Virus record (IMG/VR): IMGVR_UViG_3300028025_002817
Location: 1 to 23,284 of that record
Length of the DNA: 23,284 bases
Strand: one strand, 5' to 3'
Source of the DNA: a virus
A program made the translations under genes and the position numbers. The stretch's first letter is position 1, and every line of letters starts with the position of its first letter. Positions 11,902 to 18,265 of this stretch are shown one piece after another. The notes beneath the pieces were generated by a model that was not told where the DNA came from, ran no database searches, and saw only the letters and a list, made by a program, of their open reading frames with translations.

Positions 11902-12090
11902 CTATTTAGGATTATCTGTTTTATAAAAGCCATTACCTTTAAACTGTATTCCAAAAGGTGTGAAGTGTCTAGTCATTTCCGACTCACATTCAACGCATGT
12001 ATAGCCTGGGTCATCATCAACAATAGACCTGTGCACTGACATTGTTGCATGTGCATCATCATATGAGCATTTGTATTCGTATACTGGCAT
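11902..12090 (-). CDS. FmdB-like zinc-ribbon protein
   Basis: A 62-residue protein starting MPVYEYKCSYDDAH, the typical FmdB opening, and containing YTCVECESEMTRHF with C32-x2-C35. The first knuckle normally has two Cys; here only Cys8 is present and His14 may replace the missing one. The end FKGNGFYKTDN is also typical of the family. FmdB proteins are putative regulatory or metal-binding proteins with no firmly known activity. The gene lies 2 bases after the stop of the 2-oxoglutarate oxygenase gene, so it is probably co-expressed with it. Confidence 0.82.
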   Translation of the reverse strand: MPVYEYKCSYDDAHATMSVHRSIVDDDPGYTCVECESEMTRHFTPFGIQFKGNGFYKTDNPK

Positions 12091-12092
12091 TT

Positions 12093-12851
12093 TTATTTTG
12101 GGTGTCTTCCTGGAAAAACTTGTGAGTTTCCTGGAATTTCATACCAAGATTTCTTAGTCCAAAAAACAGAAAGCGTATGTCTGACTCCTGCTGTTATCTC
12201 ACGAACACCATGAAGATGCTTTGAGTCTCCCTTAAATGAAATAAGCATTCCTGGCTCTGGCTGAATTTCAAAATCGTATTGTGGCATGTAAAGAGATCCG
12301 CCTACATAGTCGTCATTAAAATAAACTAAGCTTGAATAATGTTTATCAAAAAATGTTTTACCAAACTTTTCTGCGCTTTCTGGCCATATCCTATAATTAG
12401 CTAGCTCTTCCCAATCATACTCTTCCTCTGGGTCAAAGTAATCAATGTGTGGCTCCTGAAGTCTACCAACTCTCCATCTATGAAGTCCCGATAGCTGGAC
12501 TAGCAGATCTTCTCCAAACATTTCTTCAGCAGTAGATTGCATTCTCTTTTCCATATCAAAAACAAGGTCTAGTGGAAAGTTTGGGTACATAAGTCTAGCT
12601 TGTTGAATATCTGTTGTTCCTATAGTCATTCCGTCCCAGGCATCTTTTCTACCAGTAGGGTTGCTTCCTGAAATTTCAGCTTTATTTTTCTTTAAATCCT
12701 TATATCTTTGAATTCGTCTTTCTGCATCAAAAGAATTCCAGTCAGATTCGGAAAGAGAACATAGAGCAGAGTTAATAGTTTCTACCTCTTCTGGGCTAAT
12801 AAAATTTTTAATAATCTGAACTTGAGGTATTGCAGTTTCTAAGATTTCCAT
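12093..12851 (-). CDS. Fe(II)/2-oxoglutarate-dependent oxygenase
   Basis: A 252-residue prolyl-4-hydroxylase-like oxygenase. The iron ligands are His135 and Asp137 (EPHIDYFD) and His214 (KHLHGV), with Arg224 (AGVRHTLSVFW) for binding the 2-oxoglutarate carboxylate. The N-terminus is the helix-rich region usual for such phage proteins. Phage members of this family are common in cyanophages and marine phages; substrates (protein, nucleic acid or small molecule) are mostly unknown. The ATG follows AAGGAG by 4 bases, and this ribosome-binding site can pair in a hairpin at the end of a structured 5' leader with its own promoter. That leader suggests regulated translation. Confidence 0.9.
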   Translation of the reverse strand: MEILETAIPQVQIIKNFISPEEVETINSALCSLSESDWNSFDAERRIQRYKDLKKNKAEISGSNPTGRKDAWDGMTIGTTDIQQARLMYPNFPLDLVFDMEKRMQSTAEEMFGEDLLVQLSGLHRWRVGRLQEPHIDYFDPEEEYDWEELANYRIWPESAEKFGKTFFDKHYSSLVYFNDDYVGGSLYMPQYDFEIQPEPGMLISFKGDSKHLHGVREITAGVRHTLSVFWTKKSWYEIPGNSQVFPGRHPK

Positions 12852-12955
12852 AATTCTCCTTTAATAATAAAGAGCAGTTTGAGGACATGCTCAGGTCCAT
12901 CCTGCGGGTAACGGCCCGCTATCTGCGACTCCCCAGTGACGGGGTGCAGATTTCT
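12852..12955 (-). ncRNA. Structured 5' leader RNA of the oxygenase gene
   Basis: The only GC-rich non-tRNA intergenic segment in the window. Transcribed from a TATAAT at 12956-12961, it can form: a hairpin with outer stem ATCTGC/GCAGAT (12946-12951 and 12921-12926) around CCCC/GGGG; a second hairpin GCGGG/CCCGC (12915-12919 and 12904-12908), two bases further on; a GAGCA/TGCTC stem (12888-12892 and 12872-12876); and a CTTTA/TAAAG stem (12868-12872 and 12859-12863) covering part of the AAGGAG ribosome-binding site. It is placed and built like a riboswitch or translation-control element, but I recognise no known class. Confidence 0.65.
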
Positions 12956-12961
12956 ATTATA
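12956..12961 (-). promoter_or_regulatory. -10 box before the structured leader
   Basis: AGGTATAAT on the minus strand, 2 bases after the heat-shock gene's stop codon. Transcription should start around 12949-12950, right before the first stem of the leader RNA. Confidence 0.6.
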
Positions 12962-12963
12962 CC

Positions 12964-13380
12964 TTACTTGATTTTAATTGTTTTAGGCTTCTTTTCTTCT
13001 GGAACAATACGATCCACATTAATATGTAGAAGACCATCCTTTAGCTCTGCACCAGACACTTCCATGTATTCACCTAAAGCAAAAGATCTGACGAACTTTC
13101 TGCCAGCAATTCCTTTGTGAACAACTTCTGCATCTGTAACTTCTACAATTTCACCCTTAATAATAAGTGTTCCATTGTCTACTGAGACACTGATATCTTC
13201 CTTGGTAAATCCTGCAATAGCAAGAGATAGCCTATATGTGTCTTCATCTAGTTTAAGAAGATCATATGGAGGATATGACTGAGAGTTGATTTTGTGTGCA
13301 GTATTTAGACGGGCTAGGTCCCTGTTGAAGCCAATAAAAAAAGGATCATTGAATAGATCCATTGCGAATTGTGTTACCAT
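12964..13380 (-). CDS. Small heat-shock protein (Hsp20/alpha-crystallin)
   Basis: A 138-residue Hsp20 chaperone. An alpha-crystallin domain spans about residues 36-125: YRLSLAIAGFTKEDISVSV, GIAGRKFVRSFAL and AELKDGLLHINV, the last being the family's A-x-x-x-G-L-L signature. The C-terminal TIKIK contains an I-x-I motif for oligomer contacts. It would bind unfolded proteins without ATP, perhaps stabilising virion or replication proteins. Hsp20 genes are known from cyanophages and T4-like phages. The ATG is preceded by AAAGGGG. A promoter and an 11-bp hairpin leader lie upstream, which may make expression temperature-sensitive; that is inference. Confidence 0.93.
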   Translation of the reverse strand: MVTQFAMDLFNDPFFIGFNRDLARLNTAHKINSQSYPPYDLLKLDEDTYRLSLAIAGFTKEDISVSVDNGTLIIKGEIVEVTDAEVVHKGIAGRKFVRSFALGEYMEVSGAELKDGLLHINVDRIVPEEKKPKTIKIK

Positions 13381-13392
13381 TATATTCCCCTT

Positions 13393-13437
13393 TCAAGCGA
13401 ATAAATTAATATATGGACCCTCTAATGAGCGATCCAT
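13393..13437 (-). other. Possible leaderless 14-codon leader ORF
   Basis: ATG at 13435-13437 lies 5 bases after TATAAT and opens MDRSLEGPYINLFA, ending TGA before the heat-shock RBS. Its codons form the 11-bp leader hairpin, so either peptide coding or RNA folding could be the constraint. Confidence 0.35.
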
Positions 13438-13443
13438 ATATTA
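13407..13443 (-). promoter_or_regulatory. Hairpin in the heat-shock gene leader
   Basis: An 11-bp perfect stem (TAATATATGGA/TCCATATATTA) with a 15-base loop begins at about the predicted transcription start, 27 bases before the start codon. It is AU-rich, with no run of U after it, so it is unlikely to be a terminator. It may protect the RNA end or respond to temperature. Confidence 0.6.
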
Positions 13444-13471
13444 TTATAGCAAAATATTTATATTTTGTCTA
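13443..13471 (-). promoter_or_regulatory. Promoter of the heat-shock gene
   Basis: TAGACA (13466-13471), a 17-base spacer and TATAAT (13443-13448), the latter preceded by TGC (extended -10). The -35 overlaps the stop codon of the nuclease gene. Confidence 0.7.
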
Positions 13472-13873
13472 TTTCTTCTTAGCCCTTACTTTAGCAAGTG
13501 CTTCAAAGTCCTTTACCTTGGTATCCCCTAGGTATCCCCAGGCATATCCATCGGCAATCATTTGTTCATTAACTGATACTTTAGATCCATCTAAGAATAG
13601 CCATCCAAGGATACGCCCGTATTTTTCTGATGAGTCCATTTTTTCTGTTTTAATAACAACAGTCTTAGATGCATCAATTGCTTTCTTTAAATACTCTTTA
13701 GATTCAAGGCCAAGCGCTTTTTCCATTTTGTCTGTAGTACGGCTTTCAGGAGTATCTATTCCCGCCAACCTAACTCGTGAGCTAAATGAGATATCAAATC
13801 CAAGATCAATATCTACATCGATGGTATCTCCGTCTACAACCTTTGTAACCTTTTTAACGTAGTACTCAAACAT
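13469..13873 (-). CDS. Staphylococcal-type nuclease (thermonuclease family)
   Basis: A 134-residue SNase-fold nuclease without a signal peptide. Positions match staphylococcal nuclease numbering closely: Asp16 (VVDGDT, equivalent to Asp21), Arg35, Asp40, Thr41 and Glu43 (RVRLAGIDTPES), and Arg87 (EKYGRILGW). All catalytic and calcium-binding residues are present, so it should be active on DNA and/or RNA. An intracellular copy may degrade host DNA or help in recombination. The start overlaps the upstream stop as TAATG, so it is translated with the Lys/Ala/Pro-repeat protein. Confidence 0.92.
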   Translation of the reverse strand: MFEYYVKKVTKVVDGDTIDVDIDLGFDISFSSRVRLAGIDTPESRTTDKMEKALGLESKEYLKKAIDASKTVVIKTEKMDSSEKYGRILGWLFLDGSKVSVNEQMIADGYAWGYLGDTKVKDFEALAKVRAKKK

Positions 13874-14082
13874 TACTTAGCCTTCTTATTTGGCGCTTTC
13901 TTAGCCACCTTCTTGACTGGTGCCTTTTTAGCTGTCTTTTTTGCAGGAGCCTTCTTGGCTACCTTCTTTGCTGGAGCTTTCTTGGCAGCCTTCTTGGCTG
14001 GTGCTAAAATCTCATCTATGTTTACAGAATAGACATCTTCTTTAACTCCAAAAAAATCCTTAAGCTTTTTTAAAACGTTCAT
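13873..14082 (-). CDS. Lys/Ala/Pro-repeat DNA-binding-like protein (69 aa)
   Basis: The N-terminal 28 residues (MNVLKKLKDFFGVKED) are followed by about 40 residues built from repeated KKAPAKKxA units. Such tails occur in histone H1 and in the mycobacterial nucleoid protein HupB, where they bind DNA. Here the tail is attached to a short unrelated head instead of an HU fold. It may compact or protect phage DNA, or modulate the nuclease encoded next (TAATG overlap). AAGGAG lies upstream of the ATG, with a promoter at 14117-14122. DNA binding is inferred from composition. Confidence 0.8.
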   Translation of the reverse strand: MNVLKKLKDFFGVKEDVYSVNIDEILAPAKKAAKKAPAKKVAKKAPAKKTAKKAPVKKVAKKAPNKKAK

Positions 14083-14116
14083 CTTGTTCTCCTTATTTTT
14101 TGTACTGCTTATGATT

Positions 14117-14122
14117 AGTATA
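14117..14122 (-). promoter_or_regulatory. Extended -10 promoter
   Basis: TGATATACT on the minus strand lies between tRNA-Gln and the Lys/Ala/Pro-repeat gene, giving a leader of about 30 bases with an AAGGAG site. Confidence 0.6.
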
Positions 14123-14134
14123 TCATTTTTTTAG

Positions 14135-14205
14135 CTTCTCACCATGGATTCGAACCACGATTCTCGCCTCCAAAGGGCGATGTCCTGCCGTTGGACGAGT
14201 GAGAA
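14135..14205 (-). tRNA. tRNA-Gln (TTG)
   Basis: Acceptor TTCTCAC/GTGAGAA, D stem GTCC/GGAC, anticodon stem TCGCC/GGCGA with loop CTTTGGA (anticodon TTG), T arm CGTGG-TTCGAAT-CCATG. CCA is not encoded. Confidence 0.93.
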
Positions 14206-14206
14206 A

Positions 14207-14280
14207 TGGAGCGGATGATGAGAATCGAACTCACCCCTTCTGCTTGGAAGGCAGAGGCACTACCAATATGCAACATCCGC
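14207..14280 (-). tRNA. tRNA-Gly (TCC) with encoded CCA
   Basis: Acceptor GCGGATG/CATCCGC, D stem GCAT/GTGC, anticodon stem TCTGC/GCAGA with loop CTTCCAA (anticodon TCC), T arm GTGAG-TTCGATT-CTCAT. The discriminator T is followed by CCA, unlike the other four tRNA genes. Confidence 0.94.
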
Positions 14281-14284
14281 ATTG

Positions 14285-14357
14285 TGCCCTCGGCAGGAAT
14301 CGAACCTGCGACGCAGACCTTAGAAGAGTCTCGCTCTATCCCCTGAGCTACGAAGGC
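14285..14357 (-). tRNA. tRNA-Arg (TCT)
   Basis: Acceptor GCCTTCG/CGAGGGC with one G-T pair, D stem GCTC/GAGC, anticodon stem AGACT/GGTCT with loop CTTCTAA (anticodon TCT), T arm GCAGG-TTCGATT-CCTGC. No CCA. It reads AGA codons, which are frequent in these AT-rich phage genes. Confidence 0.94.
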
Positions 14358-14362
14358 CTAAC

Positions 14363-14671
14363 TTAATCATTTGGAATATCGGTATCCATGTCCATTTGAA
14401 TTAAACCAAATTCTTTTGCTAGCTTTTTTCCTTCATCTGACATTTCAATTACTGCTTCAAGATCGTCATTATAAGTAACACTAATTAATCCTTTATTATA
14501 TAGTTCAACCAAAGATTCATCAACGTGCTCTTGGTGAGCTTTCCATAACTCTGGGGCAAGGACTTTTGCTTTGTCTGTTATATTAAATATAAATTCGCCG
14601 TCTGAGTCCATACCAGCCAACTCTATTGCACCTATTGAAATATAATATTCCATTCTGTCTTCGCTGTGCAT
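14363..14671 (-). CDS. Hypothetical protein between tRNA genes (102 aa)
   Basis: The first ATG (14669-14671) has AAAGG 6 bases upstream and is preferred to the in-frame ATG six codons later. The protein is acidic: a strand-rich region (YYISIGAIELAGMDSDGEFIFNI), then helix (ELWKAHQEHVDESLVELYNKG) and LISVTYNDDLEAVIEMSDEGKKLA, a pattern that fits a winged-helix fold (helix, then beta-hairpin wing). It could be a small DNA-binding protein, but no recognition helix is obvious. It is flanked by tRNA-Met upstream and tRNA-Arg downstream and may share their transcript. Confidence 0.72.
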   Translation of the reverse strand: MHSEDRMEYYISIGAIELAGMDSDGEFIFNITDKAKVLAPELWKAHQEHVDESLVELYNKGLISVTYNDDLEAVIEMSDEGKKLAKEFGLIQMDMDTDIPND

Positions 14672-14683
14672 ATTTACCTTTCG

Positions 14684-14757
14684 TGCAACAAGTAGGACTT
14701 GAACCTACGATTACCGAATTATGAGTTCGGGGCTTTAACCAACTAAGCTATTGTTGC
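14684..14757 (-). tRNA. tRNA-Met (CAT), elongator type
   Basis: Acceptor GCAACAA/TTGTTGC fully paired, D stem GCTT/AAGC, anticodon stem CCGAA/TTCGG with loop CTCATAA (anticodon CAT), T arm GTAGG-TTCAAGT-CCTAC. The paired first base and the anticodon stem without three G-C pairs argue against an initiator. An Ile-type CAT tRNA with modified C cannot be excluded. Confidence 0.93.
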
Positions 14758-14767
14758 TTAGAAGTCT

Positions 14768-14797
14768 ATTATAACGTGCCGTCTTCATTTTTGTCAA
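14768..14797 (-). promoter_or_regulatory. Promoter of the tRNA cluster
   Basis: TTGACA (14792-14797), an 18-base spacer and TATAAT (14768-14773). It lies inside the end of the upstream gene, and the stop codon TAA is part of the -10. Transcription should start about 4 bases before tRNA-Met. Confidence 0.75.
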
Positions 14798-15017
14798 TAG
14801 TTGATTCAACTATTTGCTGTACGTATTCAGAAAAATGTTTTCTAATATTTCCCATTGGCCTATGTCCAGCTAGCTTCCATATTCTCTTATACTCAATTAC
14901 ATTAGAGAATGTAGTTGGGCAAAGAACTATTCCATTATATTCTTTTAATACAGTAGGTAGCGGAACATGCTTTCCACAACACTTGCATTCTTTTGCTTTT
15001 TCTTGATACGTGCTCAT
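14769..15017 (-). CDS. Small cysteine/histidine protein after terminase (82 aa)
   Basis: The protein starts MSTYQEKAKECKCCGKHVPLP, with C11-x2-C14 and His17, then Cys33 in GIVLCPTTF, a probable zinc site at the N-terminus. The rest is basic and helical (YKRIWKLAGHRP, IRKHFSEYVQQIVES). A zinc finger followed by a helical part occurs in small HNH-like proteins, but the HNH catalytic residues are not evident. The start overlaps the terminase stop as ATGA, so it is translated after TerL. No family is recognised. Confidence 0.75.
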   Translation of the reverse strand: MSTYQEKAKECKCCGKHVPLPTVLKEYNGIVLCPTTFSNVIEYKRIWKLAGHRPMGNIRKHFSEYVQQIVESTIDKNEDGTL

Positions 15018-16816
15018 AGTATTTGCATCCTGTCCATTGCGTCTCTTAAATTTTCTGGCATTCTTGGTGCCCTTATAAGATTATAGGAGTTAGTTTCTCC
15101 GTCATTTTCTGTTCCAAAATCATTGTCGTAGCTCATAGATTCATATGTATGTATATTTACTTCTTGATTTGTATCAAACTTACTTCTACTTATTGAGTTA
15201 TAAATTGATCCACAAACTGCATCCGCCAAGTCTTTTGAGCCTTTTCTTGGGTGGTCTACCCTATCTCGCATAATTCTTAATTGCAATAGCTCATCAATTA
15301 GCAAAGGAATATGCGGACCAATTACTCTTTCTTCAGCAACAACCATTGCCATATCGTCATAATGCTTTTTAGCGACAGATAGAATTTCTGTATTGATGCC
15401 GTATTGTTTTAGTTGTTGCATCATATCATGTGAATTCCATCTGTCAAAGGTACATACACGAATTTTAAATCCTCGTGTTTTCAATGAAAGAATATAATCT
15501 TTAACTTCAGTAAAGTCTACAGACTTATCTTTTGTTGGTGTCCAAAATCTGACAGCATCTATTTCTACAATTGGAGCTGGCTGTGAATAAGTATCTGTTA
15601 CTTTTACATTTACCCATTTGTTAACATGTGCCATTGCAACGGCACAGTGGTCATGCTTTTGAGCAAGGTCAACGTGTATAAAATATTCTTTATCTGGATC
15701 TGGCAAGAACCAATCTTCTAGTCTGCCAAAGTTATCTACCGCAAGGTGCGCTTTATTAAATGCCTTCTCGACCTTCTCTTTTGATTTAAAGAATGCATCT
15801 ACAGCATCTGGTGGCATGCAGGCAAAACGTGACAGGGCATCAAGAGGGTTAGTAAAGAATGCAACCTTAAAATCATTAATGCTTCTAACTGGGTTTACTT
15901 CCCAAGTAGGCCTTTTTAAAGCATAAACTTTTGGTATTTTATATGAGATTATGTGATCTTCTTCCCATTGAATCTCAAACTCATTGCCAACAGTCCCGTC
16001 TGGTAGGTCCTCGTCCATCTTAAATTCATGATCACGAATAACGGTTTCAACTTCTGCAACAACGGCATTATATCTTTGCTGTATGTAATCGTTTTTGTAT
16101 CTTGGGAAAGACAAAAGTATTACCTTGCCAAAGTCTGGAAAACGGGAGTCCACTGATGCACGGTACATATCATATATACCTGCACCTGTTTTTGCCTGAT
16201 CGTGACCTGTTGTATTTTCAATTGCAAAGCCTGAAATCTCATCAAGGATAACTACTATAACGTTATATCCTTCCCAGGCTTCACGTTCTGAGTGACCTGA
16301 GTGTACTGTAATAGCCTTATCAAATTTAACTTCTGAAGCTTTGTCGTTATACTTTCCAGCAAACCAAGGTGACTTGTCGATGCGTGTCTTAAATCCTTTA
16401 AAGAAAACGTTGCTTGCCTGCTGAGCGTTGATAGCAATATTGATAATGTCAATGCTATCTCCTGGAGGTTTGCCATAATATGTTGCTGGATCTTTTAGGC
16501 ATAACAAAAGATATACAATGTATGCTACTGCAATTGTTGAGCAGTAATCTTTTCCAGAACCTTTTCCGAGCTGAGCAACTACTTCATTAGCAGTCTGTTT
16601 AAATCTTATTCTTCCTTCTTCTTCTCCAAATAGCTTGATGAGTGTTGACTCTTTGTAGATTTGCGAACTTTTTTCGATAAGCGTGTACTGATAGTCGGAA
16701 AGCTCTGGAAGCCCAAGGTATTCTGGACTTCTAACAAACGTTTTAAGATCGACTGGTTTTTCATCGAACTCCTCTCCATCGAGCATGTCGATAAGATCAG
16801 CAAACTCAAACGACAT
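15014..16816 (-). CDS. Terminase large subunit (TerL)
   Basis: A 600-residue packaging motor. The ATPase part has a Walker A variant at 81-90 (AQLGKGSGKD), a Walker B with catalytic acid at 186-193 (VIVVILDE) and a coupling motif region near 232-240 (VILLSFPRY). The nuclease part shows the acidic residues of an RNase H-like fold at Asp383 (FIHVDLAQKHDH), Asp458 (CTFDRWNSHD) and Asp532 (KDLADAVCG). It would translocate DNA into proheads and cut concatemers. It overlaps TerS by 11 bases, with AGAGGAAG before the ATG. This is the clearest proof that the window is phage DNA. Confidence 0.95.
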   Translation of the reverse strand: MSFEFADLIDMLDGEEFDEKPVDLKTFVRSPEYLGLPELSDYQYTLIEKSSQIYKESTLIKLFGEEEGRIRFKQTANEVVAQLGKGSGKDYCSTIAVAYIVYLLLCLKDPATYYGKPPGDSIDIINIAINAQQASNVFFKGFKTRIDKSPWFAGKYNDKASEVKFDKAITVHSGHSEREAWEGYNVIVVILDEISGFAIENTTGHDQAKTGAGIYDMYRASVDSRFPDFGKVILLSFPRYKNDYIQQRYNAVVAEVETVIRDHEFKMDEDLPDGTVGNEFEIQWEEDHIISYKIPKVYALKRPTWEVNPVRSINDFKVAFFTNPLDALSRFACMPPDAVDAFFKSKEKVEKAFNKAHLAVDNFGRLEDWFLPDPDKEYFIHVDLAQKHDHCAVAMAHVNKWVNVKVTDTYSQPAPIVEIDAVRFWTPTKDKSVDFTEVKDYILSLKTRGFKIRVCTFDRWNSHDMMQQLKQYGINTEILSVAKKHYDDMAMVVAEERVIGPHIPLLIDELLQLRIMRDRVDHPRKGSKDLADAVCGSIYNSISRSKFDTNQEVNIHTYESMSYDNDFGTENDGETNSYNLIRAPRMPENLRDAMDRMQIL

Positions 16817-17342
16817 CGGCTTCCTCTACTGGAACTGATTCAATTACTCCAGTGATTTGGGACAATCGTTTTGCAACTTCCATCTTACACTTAGGACATG
16901 TTGCCGTAGCTTCTTTTAATATCTTAACAAGAATATCTTGTTTACGTTCCGTCTCTGCAATCTGAGATGCAATCTCATTATTCTCAAGGACTCCGATTGA
17001 CTGAAGCATGGCTATTCTTTTGGTCTCTATATCAGCAATAAGCTTTAAGGCTCCCGACTTAACTGCCAGCTGTCCTGACTGATCTGCGTCTTCTACGGTC
17101 TTCCACGCCTCTTTAATAAGCATTGCGTAATGTTGATCAGCACCAGATATAGCTTCTTTGGCACGATCTCTGATGTTGCTATCGTTGTGTACTACATCTT
17201 TCCAGTCATCAATAAGCTCAAGGACTTCTTTGCGCTGGATTCCAGTAATTGTGGCGATCTGTGTAGGGGTGCTTCCTTTAAGGAGTTCTTCTACTACCCT
17301 ATTCATTCTGTCAAAATGCTGTGACAATTCTATTTCGCTCAT
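16806..17342 (-). CDS. Terminase small subunit (TerS)
   Basis: A 178-residue protein directly before TerL. Residues 14-48 form a helix-turn-helix (VVEELLKGSTPTQIATITGI, then QRKEVLELIDDW), as in the DNA-recognition domain of small terminases. The middle is long helices for oligomerisation. The C-terminus carries C149-P-K-C152, a CPxC knuckle that would need partner ligands. The ATG lies 6 bases after a TATAAT box in a near-perfect promoter, giving leaderless expression. The name rests on position, size and HTH; the sequence alone is not diagnostic. Confidence 0.85.
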   Translation of the reverse strand: MSEIELSQHFDRMNRVVEELLKGSTPTQIATITGIQRKEVLELIDDWKDVVHNDSNIRDRAKEAISGADQHYAMLIKEAWKTVEDADQSGQLAVKSGALKLIADIETKRIAMLQSIGVLENNEIASQIAETERKQDILVKILKEATATCPKCKMEVAKRLSQITGVIESVPVEEADVV

Positions 17343-17348
17343 AAGTAT

Positions 17349-17377
17349 ATTATACTTTCAGTCGACTAAAATGTCAA
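17349..17377 (-). promoter_or_regulatory. Consensus promoter of the terminase operon
   Basis: TTGACA (17372-17377), a 17-base spacer and TATAAT (17349-17354): a perfect sigma70-type promoter whose -10 ends 6 bases before the TerS ATG. The -35 overlaps the end of the upstream gene. The spacer includes the palindrome GTCGAC. Confidence 0.85.
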
Positions 17378-17706
17378 TTAGAATTAGCTTTAGCAATCTT
17401 AAGGAGAATTAAATATCCTATCATGTCATCAATATCATTGTCTCCAGCAAAGCCAGATCCATTCTTAATTCTATTTATCTTATCATCAATACGGATTTTA
17501 ATCTGCTCTTGATTGTCCGCCTGAGAAAATATACGAATTGGACTAAGCGCTGAGTCCCCGTAAGATATATTCTTTTCAATTAGCATTCCTGCTATTTCAA
17601 GACATTGTGTAATAATCTTATTACCCGATGGAGCAGATGTTGCCATCAGTTGCAGGTCTGTTACCCACATCTGAAAACCTTTTTCTTTTTCTGGATATGC
17701 CGCCAT
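17374..17706 (-). CDS. DUF1599-like (Nmad1-like) protein (110 aa)
   Basis: The ATG at 17704-17706 follows the previous stop by one base, with GAGGAAT about 6 bases upstream; a longer reading overlaps that gene and is less likely. The core IEKNISYGDSALSPIRIFSQ, then IRIDDKINRI and DIDDMIGYLILL matches what I recall of the DUF1599 family (nucleotide modification associated domain 1), helical proteins related by motif style to MazG/dUTPase-like nucleotide binders. A role in handling modified or free nucleotides is possible. It sits between an FkbM-like methyltransferase and terminase. Confidence 0.75.
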   Translation of the reverse strand: MAAYPEKEKGFQMWVTDLQLMATSAPSGNKIITQCLEIAGMLIEKNISYGDSALSPIRIFSQADNQEQIKIRIDDKINRIKNGSGFAGDNDIDDMIGYLILLKIAKANSN

Positions 17707-17707
17707 T

Positions 17708-18265
17708 TTATTCCTCATCTTTGTTATATATACTTGAATCGACCCACCAGTCTTCAAATATCTTTCCCTCGTGCTCTACATTTTCTTTTACAAGAACGTA
17801 GTTAAACTTTTTAAATATCTCTTTTGCCTTTTCCTTTATCAGCAAGTTGTTTTGATCTGCATAAAGGTCGTGTTCAAATGTTACAACAGAGAACCTATAT
17901 CTGTCAAGGGGTAAGGCCTCTAGAGCTTTTAAAGACTGAAATGCAGGCTCAATATCTATTTGTAAATAGTCTATACGGTCTGGAAAATTATTTTCTTGAA
18001 GATAATCTAGGTAGTTAAAAGTAGTTGCATCAGTAGTTAAACATATATTAGATCTATTTAAATTGTATTCATCTGATCTTGCTTTGTCTATCTCTAGTGC
18101 TACCCCAGACCACGCATACTGTGTTTCTAGAAGATATGTATTGCTATCATCTTTAGAATGATAACCGCCAATCTCTAAATAGTATCCGTTTCTTTTTTCT
18201 TTTAAATAACTAAGAACAAACGACTCTTGGCCAGCTTGGCTGTTGCTTCCCTCATAAACTCTCAT
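17708..18265 (-). CDS. FkbM-like SAM-dependent methyltransferase
   Basis: A 185-residue Rossmann-fold protein. It opens with SQAGQESFVLSYL, then motif I GYYLEIGGYHSKDDSNT (about 28-43), the acidic ribose-binding residue in GVALEID (about 58-60), and YLQIDIEPAFQSLKALEAL (about 100-118), the typical FkbM segment. FkbM enzymes O-methylate sugars and other small molecules or polymers. In a phage it might modify host surface glycans, virion glycans or DNA-linked sugars; no donor pathway is visible here. Start in an ATGA overlap with a small HTH gene. Confidence 0.88.
   Translation of the reverse strand: MRVYEGSNSQAGQESFVLSYLKEKRNGYYLEIGGYHSKDDSNTYLLETQYAWSGVALEIDKARSDEYNLNRSNICLTTDATTFNYLDYLQENNFPDRIDYLQIDIEPAFQSLKALEALPLDRYRFSVVTFEHDLYADQNNLLIKEKAKEIFKKFNYVLVKENVEHEGKIFEDWWVDSSIYNKDEE

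Noticed and set aside
12904-12951. Plus-strand similarity to a thiamine riboswitch (GGGGTGCAGA)
   Set aside because: Only a short fragment fits and the remaining conserved parts are absent. The downstream gene and promoter are on the minus strand.
14135-14757. tRNA cluster as a phage attachment site
   Set aside because: All four tRNAs are complete and no integrase or flanking direct repeat was seen.
17707-17757. Longer N-terminus for the DUF1599-like protein
   Set aside because: It would overlap the methyltransferase gene by about 50 bases, while a GAGGAAT site sits directly before the ATG at 17706.
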